Shown: piece by piece, positions 8,305 to 16,353 of the stretch | Layout: every line of letters starts with the position of its first letter | How positions within the stretch are numbered: the stretch's first letter is position 1 | Assembly (NCBI RefSeq): GCF_900107155.1 | Contig: NZ_FNOX01000003.1 | Location: forward strand, 124,001-188,000 | DNA length: 64,000 bases | Reading direction: 5' to 3' | Source: Pseudomonas salomonii | GTDB taxonomy: Bacteria; Pseudomonadota; Gammaproteobacteria; Pseudomonadales; Pseudomonadaceae | Translations under genes and position numbers: made by a program | Notes under the pieces: generated by a model | What the model was told of the DNA's origin: nothing | Seen by the model: only the letters and a program-made list of their open reading frames with translations | The model's database searches: none

Positions 8305-8375
8305 ATTTCTGCTTGCCGATGCCGCGCTGAACCGGGAAGCTGGGAGGGTCATTCACCGCACGGAGAGTAACCGCC

Positions 8376-9707
8376 TTGGATTGGCCCACCCTGCTTACCC
8401 GCGAACGTCTTGGAAAACCCCTGCACAGCCCGGAAGAACTCGGCCGTAGCCCGTTTCACAAAGACCACGATCGGATTATTTTCTCCGGCGCGTTCCGCCG
8501 CCTGGGCCGCAAGACCCAGGTGCACCCGGTGTCCAGTAACGACCATATCCATACACGCCTGACCCACTCCCTGGAAGTCAGCTGCGTCGGCCGCTCCCTT
8601 GGTATGCGCGTCGGCGAAACCCTGCGCAGCGCCCTGCCCGACTGGTGTGAGCCAAGCGACCTGGGCATGGTGGTGCAATCGGCTTGCCTGGCCCATGACA
8701 TCGGCAACCCGCCGTTCGGTCACTCGGGTGAAGATGCCATTCGCCACTGGTTCCAACAGGCGGCCGGACGCGGCTGGCTGGATGACATGAGCACGGCCGA
8801 GCGCAATGACTTCCTCAATTTCGAAGGTAACGCCCAAGGTTTCCGGGTGCTCACTCAGCTGGAATACCATCAGTTCGACGGCGGCACACGCCTGACCTAC
8901 GCCACCCTCGGCACTTACCTGAAGTACCCCTGGACCGCCCGCCACGCGGATTCGTTGGGCTACAAGAAGCACAAGTTCGGCTGTTACCAGAGCGAGTTGC
9001 CGATCCTTGAGCAGATCGCCCACAAGCTCGGCTTGCCGCAATTGGAAGAGCAACGCTGGGCGCGGCATCCGCTGGTCTACCTGATGGAGGCGGCCGACGA
9101 TATCTGCTACGCCTTGATCGACCTCGAAGACGGCCTGGAAATGGAGCTGCTCGACTATGCCGAAGTCGAGTCGCTGCTGCTCGACCTGGTGGGTGACGAT
9201 TTGCCCCAGACCTACCGGCAACTGGGCCCGCTGGATTCACGTCGGCGCAAGCTGGCGATTTTGCGCGGCAAGGCCATCGAGCACCTGACCAATGCGGCGG
9301 CACGCGCCTTTGTCGAGCAGCAGGACGCCTTGCTCGCCGGCACGCTGCCAGGCGACCTGGTGGAACACATGCACGGCCCGGCCAAGCGCTGTGTACTGGA
9401 CGCCAAGGACATGGCACGCAAGAAAATCTTCCAGGACAAGCGCAAGACCCTGCACGAAATCGGCGCCTACACCACCCTGGAAATCCTGCTGAACGCCTTT
9501 TGCGGTGCCGCCCTGGAGCAGCATGGCGGGCGCACGCCGTCGTTCAAGAACCGGCGCATCCTTGACTTGCTGGGTAACAGTGCGCCGAACCCGGCGTGGT
9601 CGCTGCACGCTTCGTTTCTGCGCATGATCGACTTTATCGCCGGCATGACCGACAGCTACGCCACCGAAATGGCACGGGAGATGACCGGGCGCTCCAGCCC
9701 ACAATAA
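8376..9707 (+). CDS. dgt: Deoxyguanosinetriphosphate triphosphohydrolase-like protein
   Basis: An HD-superfamily dNTP triphosphohydrolase of 443 residues that cleaves dNTPs to nucleoside and triphosphate. Metal ligands are seen in [24 protein letters not shown] and [19 protein letters not shown]. It starts at TTG 8376 after CGGAGAG; there is no better in-frame ATG close by. The length fits the type-2 (dgt-like) group common in Pseudomonas. It is transcribed alone, followed by about 155 bp with no clear feature before the two-component cluster. Confidence 0.9.
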   Translation: MDWPTLLTRERLGKPLHSPEELGRSPFHKDHDRIIFSGAFRRLGRKTQVHPVSSNDHIHTRLTHSLEVSCVGRSLGMRVGETLRSALPDWCEPSDLGMVVQSACLAHDIGNPPFGHSGEDAIRHWFQQAAGRGWLDDMSTAERNDFLNFEGNAQGFRVLTQLEYHQFDGGTRLTYATLGTYLKYPWTARHADSLGYKKHKFGCYQSELPILEQIAHKLGLPQLEEQRWARHPLVYLMEAADDICYALIDLEDGLEMELLDYAEVESLLLDLVGDDLPQTYRQLGPLDSRRRKLAILRGKAIEHLTNAAARAFVEQQDALLAGTLPGDLVEHMHGPAKRCVLDAKDMARKKIFQDKRKTLHEIGAYTTLEILLNAFCGAALEQHGGRTPSFKNRRILDLLGNSAPNPAWSLHASFLRMIDFIAGMTDSYATEMAREMTGRSSPQ

Positions 9708-9863
9708 AACGTTGATCTCGCCGCCTGCGTCTCGTACAGACTTTACCTACGACGGGAACAGAGCGGCCTGATCGAATTCGCACATCGGCTCGAGGAATAA
9801 TCGCGCAGGCTTCTTGCGAACCTGACACACAATTCCTACGTCACGCCCCTCTGACTGAGCCAT

Positions 9864-10268
9864 GTGCCTTCTATGCCCATACCCTGTCTTCGAATCCTAT
9901 TGGTGGAGGATCATCCCTTTCAGCTCCTGGCCACTCAGTGCCTGCTCAAGAGTTTCGGGTTCGAGCAACTGACCCTTGCGGAAAATGCCGAACAGGCGAT
10001 CCGCTCGATGTCCTGCGCCGCCCGCCCCTTTGACTTGATGCTGTGCGATCAATGCCTGCCTGACCTGCCTGGGCTGGAACTGGTAGACATTGCCCATCGC
10101 GGACACTTCATCACCGGCGCCATCTTATTGAGCAGCCTGCCGGCAACAGAGTTGTCCAACCTGACACTCCAGGCCCTGCAGCGCGGCTTGCCACTGCTGG
10201 GTTACTTATTGAAGCCGCTGAATAAAGAGGCGCTGGCCGAATTGATTGCGCCACTGTCCTCGATATAA
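9864..10268 (+). CDS. Stand-alone response-regulator receiver domain
   Basis: A protein of 134 residues that is a receiver domain only. It has the acidic pair in VEDHP, the phospho-acceptor Asp in LMLCDQCLP, the Ser/Thr position in ILLSS and the conserved Lys in YLLKPLNK. There is no output domain. The start could be GTG 9864 or ATG 9873, and neither has a strong ribosome site. It lies 256 bp upstream of, and in the same direction as, a BvgA-like regulator and BvgS-like hybrid kinase. It may act as an extra phosphate acceptor or a connector in that system; this is inference from position. Confidence 0.82.
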   Translation: MPSMPIPCLRILLVEDHPFQLLATQCLLKSFGFEQLTLAENAEQAIRSMSCAARPFDLMLCDQCLPDLPGLELVDIAHRGHFITGAILLSSLPATELSNLTLQALQRGLPLLGYLLKPLNKEALAELIAPLSSI

Positions 10269-10524
10269 ATGCAGGACTGTAAACACTGTTCACGGGTCAA
10301 TAATCGCTGCAATACCCTCGTTGAACCCCTGACACCGTTCCAGGGCTGACTGATTCAACTATTGCTTACATCCGACGACGCAAAGCCTTATCGAACGGTA
10401 GGTCGTTACCTTTTATTATGTAGGAATTCTCCTGTTTTATATCTACTCCCCCCAACGCTCATCCTCCTGCCTCATCTTCTGAGCTAATGTGCCCGCTTTA
10501 TTTGCACTTGCATGGAATATGATT

Positions 10525-11151
10525 ATGAACACGGTTTTTATCATTGATGACCATCCGGTTATCCGGCTGGCCATTCGCATGTTGCTGGAACACGAGGGTT
10601 ATAAAATCGTTGGCGAAACGGACAACGGGTGTGATGCGATACAGATGGTTCGCGAATGCCTGCCCGACCTGATCATTCTGGACATCAGTATTCCCAAACT
10701 CGACGGCCTCGAAGTGCTCTGCCGATTCAACGCAATGAACACCTCGATGAAAACCCTGATCCTGACGGCCCAGAGCCCGACGTTGTTTGCCACGCGCTGC
10801 ATGCGCTCGGGTGCAGACGGCTATGTGTGCAAGGAAGGCGACCTGAGCGAATTGCTGAGCGCCATTCGTGCGGTGCTGTCGGGTTACAACTACTTCCCCA
10901 GCCAGGCACTCAGTTCCAATGGCGTCGACAGCAAGGACGCACTGGAACTTGAACTGTTCAAGGCCGTGAATGACCGCGAACTGATGGTGTTGCAACTTTT
11001 CGCACAAGGTCGCACGAACAAAGAAATCGCCAAAGGAATGTTTCTAAGTAACAAGACAGTAAGCACTTACAAAAAAAGGCTGATGCAAAAACTTAAAGCC
11101 AAGTCCTTGGTAGAACTTATCGAGATGGCAAAACGAAACGCGCTAGTGTGA
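10525..11151 (+). CDS. BvgA/EvgA-type LuxR-family response regulator
   Basis: A protein of 208 residues. The N-terminal receiver (IIDDHP, phospho-Asp in LIILDISIPKLDGLEV, Lys in YVCKEGD) is followed by a C-terminal LuxR-type helix-turn-helix (ELMVLQLFAQGRTNKEIA.. LSNKTVSTYKKRLMQKL). The match to Bordetella BvgA is clear along the length, for example GETDNG, the FLSNKTVSTYK stretch and a C-terminal SLVELI.AKRN. I prefer ATG 10525 (MNTVF), with GGA eight bases upstream; ATG 10519 is possible. It overlaps the kinase gene by 4 nt (GTGA), so it is the cognate regulator. Confidence 0.9.
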   Translation: MNTVFIIDDHPVIRLAIRMLLEHEGYKIVGETDNGCDAIQMVRECLPDLIILDISIPKLDGLEVLCRFNAMNTSMKTLILTAQSPTLFATRCMRSGADGYVCKEGDLSELLSAIRAVLSGYNYFPSQALSSNGVDSKDALELELFKAVNDRELMVLQLFAQGRTNKEIAKGMFLSNKTVSTYKKRLMQKLKAKSLVELIEMAKRNALV

Positions 11152-14100
11152 GAAAGCGGATGCCCAGGCGTATAAAGGACTATCTGATTATATTATTGGC
11201 CGGCCTGTGCTTGAGCACGACCGTGCCCGCAGCCCTTCAAATCGGACCGGAACACTTCACCTTATTGAGCCGCGCGGGTACCGTTCAACTCGATACTCAA
11301 CTGGATAAGGCCCAGCGCCAGTGGCTACTGTACAAACGCGAGCTGGTACTGGGCACCTCGGCCCCCGACTATCCACCCTTCGACCTCACCTCCAGCGGTC
11401 GCGACTATGAGGGCCTGACCGCCGATTACGCAGGGCTGCTGGCCAAAGCCATGGCCTTGCCCGTCAAGGTGTTGCGCTATCCGACACGAGACGCTGCGAT
11501 CCATGCGCTTGAAACCGGGGAGATCGACCTGCTGGGCTCTTCCAACGGCTTTGAGGCTGCCAACCCCAAGCTCATGCTGTCGCAGCCGTATGCGGTGGAC
11601 CAGCCCGTACTGGTGACCCGCGAAGGTGAAACCCGCAGTTTGAGCGATGGCCTGGCCGGCCTGCGCTTGAGCCTTGTCTATCACTACCTGCCGTTAAGCG
11701 AAGTGGAAAAGTTGTACCCGCAGGCGGATATCCGCGCGTTTCCCTCTTATCAGAACGCGCTCAATGCCGTGGCTTTCGATCAGGCGGACGTGTTCCTGGG
11801 GGACACTATTTCCACCCATTACATGATCAACAAGGGCTACCTGAAAAACGTCCACATGGCCAACTTCGGCAAGCATGAAGCTTATGGGTTCAGCTTCGCC
11901 TTGCGCCACGACCAGGACGTTCTACTGAGCATCGTCGATGCGGTGCTGGCGGCCGTCCCCATTAACGAGCGCGACAGCATCGCCAAGCGTTGGAGCGCCG
12001 GCAGCGACATCCTGCTGACCGACAAGAAACTGCAATTGACCCAGCGTGAAGAGCGTTGGCTCAAAGAACACCCGGTGGTCAAAGTCGTGGTCAATGAGAC
12101 GTTCGCGCCGTTGACGTTCTTCGATGCCGACGGCAACTTTCGCGGTATCACCGCCGACCTGCTGGAACTGATCCGCCTGCGCACCGGCCTGCGTTTTGAA
12201 GTCCAGCGCAGCCGCGAACTCAGCACCATGATCGAGCAGCTCACCACGGGTAAAGCCGATGTCATCGGGGCCATCGTCCCCAGCGCAGAACGCGAGACTC
12301 AGCTCAGCTTCAGCCGCCCTTACCTGGAAAACTCCTACGTCCTGCTGACCCGCAAGGAGCCCGACGCGGCCGCAAACCTGGAGCAGATGGCAGGCAAGCG
12401 CCTGGCAATCACCCTGGGCAACCCGCTGGAGAAAACCTTGGAGGATAACTTCCCACAGATTCGCCTGGTGGAAGTCAGTGATACCTTCAAGGCTTCGGAA
12501 ATGCTGGCCCAAGGCAGTGTGGACGGCGCGGTGAACTCGTTGGTCATCGCCAACTATTTCCTGGCGTCCCAGGTGTTCCAGGACAAACTGCAGATCAGCG
12601 CCAGCATCGGCACACTGCCCGCGACCTTCGCGCTGGCCACGCCACGCGGTGCCGTTGAACTGAGCTCAATCCTGGACAAAGCGCTGCTGAGCATTGCCCC
12701 GGACGAAATGGGCGTGATCAACAGCCGCTGGCGCGGTTACACGCCGGCCTCCGACAGTTACTGGCGCAATTACCATCAACTGATTGCGCAAATCATCGTT
12801 GGCACCGGGTTGCTGCTGCTGATTTCCCTGACCTGGAACGCCTACATGCGCCGCCAGATCAAGCATCGCAAAATGGCCGAGCGCGCCCTCAATGACCAGT
12901 TCGAGTTCATGCGCGCATTGGTCAATGAAACACCGCACCCGATCTACGTACGCGACCGCAAGGGCCTGTTGCAGACCTGCAATGACAGCTACCTGCAAGT
13001 GTTCGGGGTCAAACGCGAAGAGGTGATCGGCAAGAGTGTGGTGCAAATGGACATGGCACTGGCCCCTGAGGCCGCGCAGTACCATGCCGACTATCAGCGG
13101 GTGGTGGTGGAAGGCACTCCGCTGATCCTCGATCGCACCCTGCACATTCACGGCAAAAAACTCACGATCTACCACTGGATCCTGCCCTATCGCGACTCGG
13201 ACGGCGAAGTGCAGGGCATCATCGGCGGCTGGATCGATATCAGTGACCGGCGCCAACTGTTCGATGAGTTGCGCACCGCCAAGGAACGCGCCGACGAGGC
13301 CAACCGCGCCAAAAGCACCTTCCTCGCCACCATGAGCCATGAAATCCGCACGCCGATGAATGCCGTGATCGGGATGCTCGAGCTGACCCTCAAGCGCGCC
13401 GATCAGGGCCATCTCGACCGCCCGGCGATCGAAGTGGCCTACAACTCGGCCAAGGACCTGCTGGAGCTGATCGGCGATATCCTCGACATTGCACGCATCG
13501 AATCCGGCCGCCTGAGCCTGGCACCCGAACGCGTGAACCTGCGCGAAGTGATCGAGTCGGTGGTACGCGTCTTCGACGGCCTGGCCCGCCAGAAAACCCT
13601 CAGCCTGCTGCTCGAATTCGACACCCACCTCGACAACACCGCCGTGCTGATAGACCCGTTGCGCTTCAAGCAGGTGCTGTCCAATCTGGTCAGCAACGCG
13701 ATCAAGTTCACCGAGCGTGGGCAGGTGAAGATCAAGGTGCAGGTGCAAGCCACCGAACAGCCCCACGAGGTGCAAATGAAGCTGGTGGTCGAGGACACGG
13801 GCATCGGCATCAGCCGAGAGGATCAATTGCGCCTGTTCGAACCCTTTGCCCAGGCGGACAACTCCGGGCACCTGGCCAGGAGTGGAGCGGGCCTGGGGCT
13901 GGTGATCTGTCGCAGCCTGTGCGAGATGATGGGCGGGCAACTGAGCCTGAGCAGCGTGCCCATGGTGGGCACTCAAGTACAGGTCAGTCTGAGGATGACC
14001 TGCCTCAAGCCCATTGAAGCGCTGGACGAGCTCAAGTCCCAGGCGCCGACAGCCGCGGCGGTGCTCAATGTGCTGGTGGTGGACGACCACCCGGCGAACC

Positions 14101-14795
14101 GTTTGCTGATGTGCCAGCAATTGGGTTACCTGGGGCACCAGTTCACGGCGGCCCAACATGGCGCCGCCGGGTTTCAGGCCTGGCGCCAGGAGCACTTCGA
14201 TCTGGTGATTGCCGACTGCAACATGCCCGTGATGAATGGCTATGAGTTGAGCCGTTCGATCCGTGAATACGAGCAGCGAGAGCAACAGGTGCCCTGCGTG
14301 ATCCTCGGTTTCACCGCCAATGCCCAACCCGAGGAAAAACTTCGTTGTGCGCAAGCGGGCATGAATGACTGCCTGTTCAAGCCCATCAGCCTTACGGCAC
14401 TGGAGCAGCATCTGGCGCAGATCAAACCGCAATCCGGCGGCCAGCGGCTGGAACTTGAGTGCCTGGACGCACTGACCGGCGGCGACCCGCAATTGAGCCG
14501 ACGTTTGCTGGCGGAACTGTTGAGCAGCAGCCGTCAGGACCGCGAGGACCTGGTGGCCTTGATGGCCCGCCAAGCGGCGCCCCAGGCCATCATTGAGCAA
14601 GCCCACAAGATCAAGGGCGCCGCGCGCATCGTCCAGGCAACTGCATTGGCCGCGCAATGCGAAGCACTGGAACAGGCTTGTGCCCGCAACGAAGCGCGCC
14701 CCACGCTGGACGCGGGGGTCAAGGCCCTGGAAAAACTCATGCTGGAGCTGGAGAGGACGCTGCAGGTGCAGCTCCATAAGCTGGGCAGTCAATAA
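11148..14795 (+). CDS. BvgS/EvgS-type unorthodox hybrid sensor kinase
   Basis: A protein of 1215 residues. It has a signal or first membrane segment (about 8-28), two tandem periplasmic Venus-flytrap (SBP_bac_3) domains (about 60-290 and 300-535), a membrane segment at 546-566 and a PAS domain (about 584-705). These are followed by HisKA with His731 (TMSHEIRTPMN), HATPase (NLVSNAIKF, DTGIGI, GAGLGL), a receiver with Asp1023 (VIADCNMPVMNG) and an HPt domain with His1153 (AHKIKG). This is the BvgS/EvgS four-step phosphorelay architecture. The start is GTG 11148, overlapping the regulator stop. The ligand is unknown; the flytraps point to a small periplasmic molecule or to pH/redox sensing as in EvgS. 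Confidence 0.93.
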   Translation: MRKRMPRRIKDYLIILLAGLCLSTTVPAALQIGPEHFTLLSRAGTVQLDTQLDKAQRQWLLYKRELVLGTSAPDYPPFDLTSSGRDYEGLTADYAGLLAKAMALPVKVLRYPTRDAAIHALETGEIDLLGSSNGFEAANPKLMLSQPYAVDQPVLVTREGETRSLSDGLAGLRLSLVYHYLPLSEVEKLYPQADIRAFPSYQNALNAVAFDQADVFLGDTISTHYMINKGYLKNVHMANFGKHEAYGFSFALRHDQDVLLSIVDAVLAAVPINERDSIAKRWSAGSDILLTDKKLQLTQREERWLKEHPVVKVVVNETFAPLTFFDADGNFRGITADLLELIRLRTGLRFEVQRSRELSTMIEQLTTGKADVIGAIVPSAERETQLSFSRPYLENSYVLLTRKEPDAAANLEQMAGKRLAITLGNPLEKTLEDNFPQIRLVEVSDTFKASEMLAQGSVDGAVNSLVIANYFLASQVFQDKLQISASIGTLPATFALATPRGAVELSSILDKALLSIAPDEMGVINSRWRGYTPASDSYWRNYHQLIAQIIVGTGLLLLISLTWNAYMRRQIKHRKMAERALNDQFEFMRALVNETPHPIYVRDRKGLLQTCNDSYLQVFGVKREEVIGKSVVQMDMALAPEAAQYHADYQRVVVEGTPLILDRTLHIHGKKLTIYHWILPYRDSDGEVQGIIGGWIDISDRRQLFDELRTAKERADEANRAKSTFLATMSHEIRTPMNAVIGMLELTLKRADQGHLDRPAIEVAYNSAKDLLELIGDILDIARIESGRLSLAPERVNLREVIESVVRVFDGLARQKTLSLLLEFDTHLDNTAVLIDPLRFKQVLSNLVSNAIKFTERGQVKIKVQVQATEQPHEVQMKLVVEDTGIGISREDQLRLFEPFAQADNSGHLARSGAGLGLVICRSLCEMMGGQLSLSSVPMVGTQVQVSLRMTCLKPIEALDELKSQAPTAAAVLNVLVVDDHPANRLLMCQQLGYLGHQFTAAQHGAAGFQAWRQEHFDLVIADCNMPVMNGYELSRSIREYEQREQQVPCVILGFTANAQPEEKLRCAQAGMNDCLFKPISLTALEQHLAQIKPQSGGQRLELECLDALTGGDPQLSRRLLAELLSSSRQDREDLVALMARQAAPQAIIEQAHKIKGAARIVQATALAAQCEALEQACARNEARPTLDAGVKALEKLMLELERTLQVQLHKLGSQ

Positions 14796-14820
14796 CGGCG
14801 ACTCGCCCTCTCCTGCTGGA

Positions 14821-15303
14821 TCAGCAGTCGGTCAACCGCAGGAAAATCGCCGCCAACTGCTCGATGCCTGCCTGGTCCTGCTCGCTGAAACGGGCCAGCG
14901 ACGGGCTGTCCAGATCCAGCACACCCACCAGCCGGCCATCCTTGACCAATGGCACCACCAGTTCGCTGTTGGAAGCGCTGTCACAGGCAATATGGCCCGC
15001 GAATGCATGCACATCTTCCACCCGCTGGGTTTGGCGCGATGCCGCTGCCGCGCCGCAGACGCCACGCCCGAAGGGGATACGCACGCAAGCGATCTGGCCC
15101 TGGAACGGACCAAGCACCAGTTCTTCATTGCGATTGAGGTAGAAGCCCGCCCAGTTCAAGTCGTCCAACTGGTTGAACAGGAACGCCGAGAACTGCGCAC
15201 TGTTGGCGATAAAGTCACGCTCATCGGCGAGCAGCGATTCCAGCTGCGCGCAGAGCATGGCATAACCGTCCAGGCCGGTGCCGGCCTGTTGTAAATCGAT
15301 CAT
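14821..15303 (-). CDS. msrC: Free methionine-(R)-sulfoxide reductase (GAF)
   Basis: A GAF-domain protein of 160 residues that reduces free Met-R-sulfoxide with thioredoxin. Cys73, Cys83 and Cys107 keep exactly the 10- and 24-residue spacings of E. coli fRMsr Cys84/94/118, so catalysis is expected. The start at 15303 follows GGAG. It overlaps the end of the upstream AAA+ ATPase gene by ATGA, which indicates coupled translation. It is convergent with the large kinase gene. With MsrB, a peroxidase and OspR within 5 kb, it fits a local oxidative-stress grouping. Confidence 0.9.
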   Translation of the reverse strand: MIDLQQAGTGLDGYAMLCAQLESLLADERDFIANSAQFSAFLFNQLDDLNWAGFYLNRNEELVLGPFQGQIACVRIPFGRGVCGAAAASRQTQRVEDVHAFAGHIACDSASNSELVVPLVKDGRLVGVLDLDSPSLARFSEQDQAGIEQLAAIFLRLTDC

Positions 15304-16190
15304 GGTTGACGCTCCAACAACTTGAGACCTACCCAGTAACGGGCGAATTGATACGCGCACCGGCCGTTGCGGTTGCCACGCCCGGTGGCCCAGCGCACGG
15401 CCAGGATGTCGAGGGCTTCATCACGCTGCCACTGCAAGCCGGCCTTGTTGGCCAGTTCGCCGATCCAGTGTTCGACCACGTCCAGGAAGTGTTCCTGGCT
15501 GAACGGGTAGAACGACAGCCACAAACCAAAACGGTCGGACAAGGCAATCTTGTCTTCCACTGCCTCACTGGGGTGCAACTCACCGTCCACGCGCTTCCAA
15601 TTGTCATTGTCGCTCTGGTTTTCCGGCACCAGGTGACGACGGTTGGAAGTGGCATACAGCAAGACGTTTTCCGGCGCTTGCTCAAGGGAGCCGTCCAGCA
15701 CGCTCTTGAGTACGCGATAATCACCCTCACCCGCTTCAAAAGACAGGTCGTCACAGAACAGGATGAACCGCTGCGGCAGCTTGAGCAGTTGCTCGACCAC
15801 GCGCGGCAGGTCAGCCAGGTGGTCGCGCTCGATTTCAATCAGGCGCAAACCGGCCTTGGCATGCTGGGACAGCAAGGCGCGCACCATGGAGGATTTGCCG
15901 GTGCCGCGCGAGCCCCACAGCAACGCATGGTTGGCGGGCAGGCCATCAAGAAATTGCTGAGTGTTGCGAGCCAGTTGCTCACGTTGCTTGTCCACGCCGA
16001 TAAGGTCGGACAGGCGCATGTCCAGGCTCACTTCCAACGGCAGCAAAAAGCCGCTGCGGCCTTCGCGCTGCCAACGGGCGGCGAGGCAATTATTCCAGTC
16101 GATGGCTTGACGCGGTGCTGGTAACAGCGGTTCCAGGCGAGCCAGAACCGCATCGGCCCGCTCAAGAAAGGCATTCAATCGAGAGTCCAC
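15300..16190 (-). CDS. AAA+ ATPase, DUF815 family
   Basis: A protein of 296 residues with Walker A GSRGTGKSS, a Walker B-like FILFCDDLSFE and a sensor-1-like LLYATSNRRH. These are the hallmarks of the DUF815 AAA+ family, whose biological role is undefined. I start at GTG 16190, preceded by AGAGGAAT, rather than at a TTG 32 codons upstream; the longer N-terminus looks like translated leader. It forms a two-gene operon with msrC (4-nt overlap) and is divergent from the sagS homologue, sharing a 163-bp gap. Confidence 0.85.
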   Translation of the reverse strand: MDSRLNAFLERADAVLARLEPLLPAPRQAIDWNNCLAARWQREGRSGFLLPLEVSLDMRLSDLIGVDKQREQLARNTQQFLDGLPANHALLWGSRGTGKSSMVRALLSQHAKAGLRLIEIERDHLADLPRVVEQLLKLPQRFILFCDDLSFEAGEGDYRVLKSVLDGSLEQAPENVLLYATSNRRHLVPENQSDNDNWKRVDGELHPSEAVEDKIALSDRFGLWLSFYPFSQEHFLDVVEHWIGELANKAGLQWQRDEALDILAVRWATGRGNRNGRCAYQFARYWVGLKLLERQP

Positions 16191-16353
16191 GATTATTCCT
16201 CTGGCAAGTTGTCGCAAAAGATGGCGTATTGGCAACCCTGTGGCAGACCCCACGAGGCTGCGTATAAAACGATTCATACCGACCAAGCGATAGCCTGTGG
16301 ATGTTCAGCTATGCTTGCCGGGCGAAGGGAAACGTGAAGTGGTTCAACACCCG

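Noticed and set aside
12666..14792. A 708-codon open frame antisense to the BvgS-like kinase gene
   Set aside because: It is a shadow of a GC-rich, strongly biased gene: its residues are rich in His/Gln/Leu, there is no ribosome site or family, and the sense strand encodes a complete multi-domain kinase.
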